From assembly GCF_000424105.1 (NCBI RefSeq), contig NZ_AUJG01000001.1:434001-498000 (forward strand): 64,000 nt of DNA, read 5' to 3'. This stretch comes from Lachnospira multipara ATCC 19207. GTDB taxonomy: Bacteria > Bacillota > Clostridia > Lachnospirales > Lachnospiraceae. Below, one piece after another: positions 63,938-64,000 of the stretch. The position numbers were made by a program, and so were the translations under genes. Within the stretch, counting starts at the first letter, position 1. Each line of letters begins with the position of its first letter. The notes beneath the pieces are model-generated. The model saw nothing but the letters and a program-made list of their open reading frames with translations, searched no databases and was not told the DNA's origin.

Positions 63938-64000
63938 AGAATTTGGAAAATGTATCGCAATCTAAAAATGAAAATATTTTTCTTTTTATTTAACAAAAAT

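Overview
The window reads as chromosomal DNA of a low-GC, Gram-positive anaerobe of the class Clostridia, most probably the family Lachnospiraceae. The grounds are the AT-rich codon use (AGA arginine, A/T-ending codons), strong GGAGG ribosome sites, T-box leaders, PTS sugar loci with BglG/LicT antitermination, CarD, and small families I associate with Lachnospiraceae (DUF5721-like, DUF6465-like). No rRNA, phage, CRISPR, plasmid or insertion-sequence genes are visible. The first 1.1 kb is clearly richer in GC than the rest and ends sharply, so it may be foreign DNA or a contig join.

Layout. 1-1098: 3' part of a secreted or surface beta-rich protein. 1221-3983: LytTR response regulator and GHKL histidine kinase, followed by two promoters that carry near-identical LytTR boxes. 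One promoter drives a 19-residue peptide ORF; the other drives a transcript of about 185 nt with no convincing gene. This is the best candidate here for an undescribed peptide/RNA signalling system. 3996-7098 (minus): DUF5721-like protein, PflX-like radical SAM protein, tRNA-Thr, an intergenic island of hairpins, and a DHH phosphoesterase. 7331-12325: sugar symporter, an isoamylase-like protein that has lost its catalytic residues, a TPR protein and a HAD phosphatase.

13562-19555: T-box-controlled trpE-G-C-F-B-A; trpD lies apart at 42613. 19840-23343: HPr-like protein, Lys/Ala/Thr-rich protein, CarD, MATE pump, acetyltransferase. 23546-26677: thiS-G-H-E behind an attenuator-like leader without a recognisable TPP riboswitch. 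26800-29276: Ldh-family oxidoreductase and an anchored SGNH hydrolase. 29355-37115: T-box-controlled valS, PAS protein, NAD synthetase, a membrane-anchored foldase-like protein, HAD phosphatase, MscL with a zinc ribbon. 37552-43620: fused homocysteine methyltransferase/MTHF reductase, two small unknown proteins, glutamate racemase, FliB-like methylase, trpD. 43761-45602: asnB.

45710-50942: sucrose locus (scrR divergent from scrA-scrB-scrK). 51056-56684: NADP-isocitrate dehydrogenase, CmpB-like protein, membrane GDPD, HflX, DHFR. 56895-58880: zinc-ribbon surface protein. 59124-63879: beta-glucoside locus licT-bglP-bglA, with a RAT/terminator pair before both licT and bglP.

A second theme is structured intergenic DNA: a 131-bp GC-rich element present twice with only two mismatches, plus a 13-bp remnant, each placed at or shortly after the stop codon of the preceding gene; a set of short hairpins with the same architecture and different sequence; and a nested, pseudoknot-capable palindrome cluster beside tRNA-Thr. 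Family names rest on recognised motifs, not on database searches.
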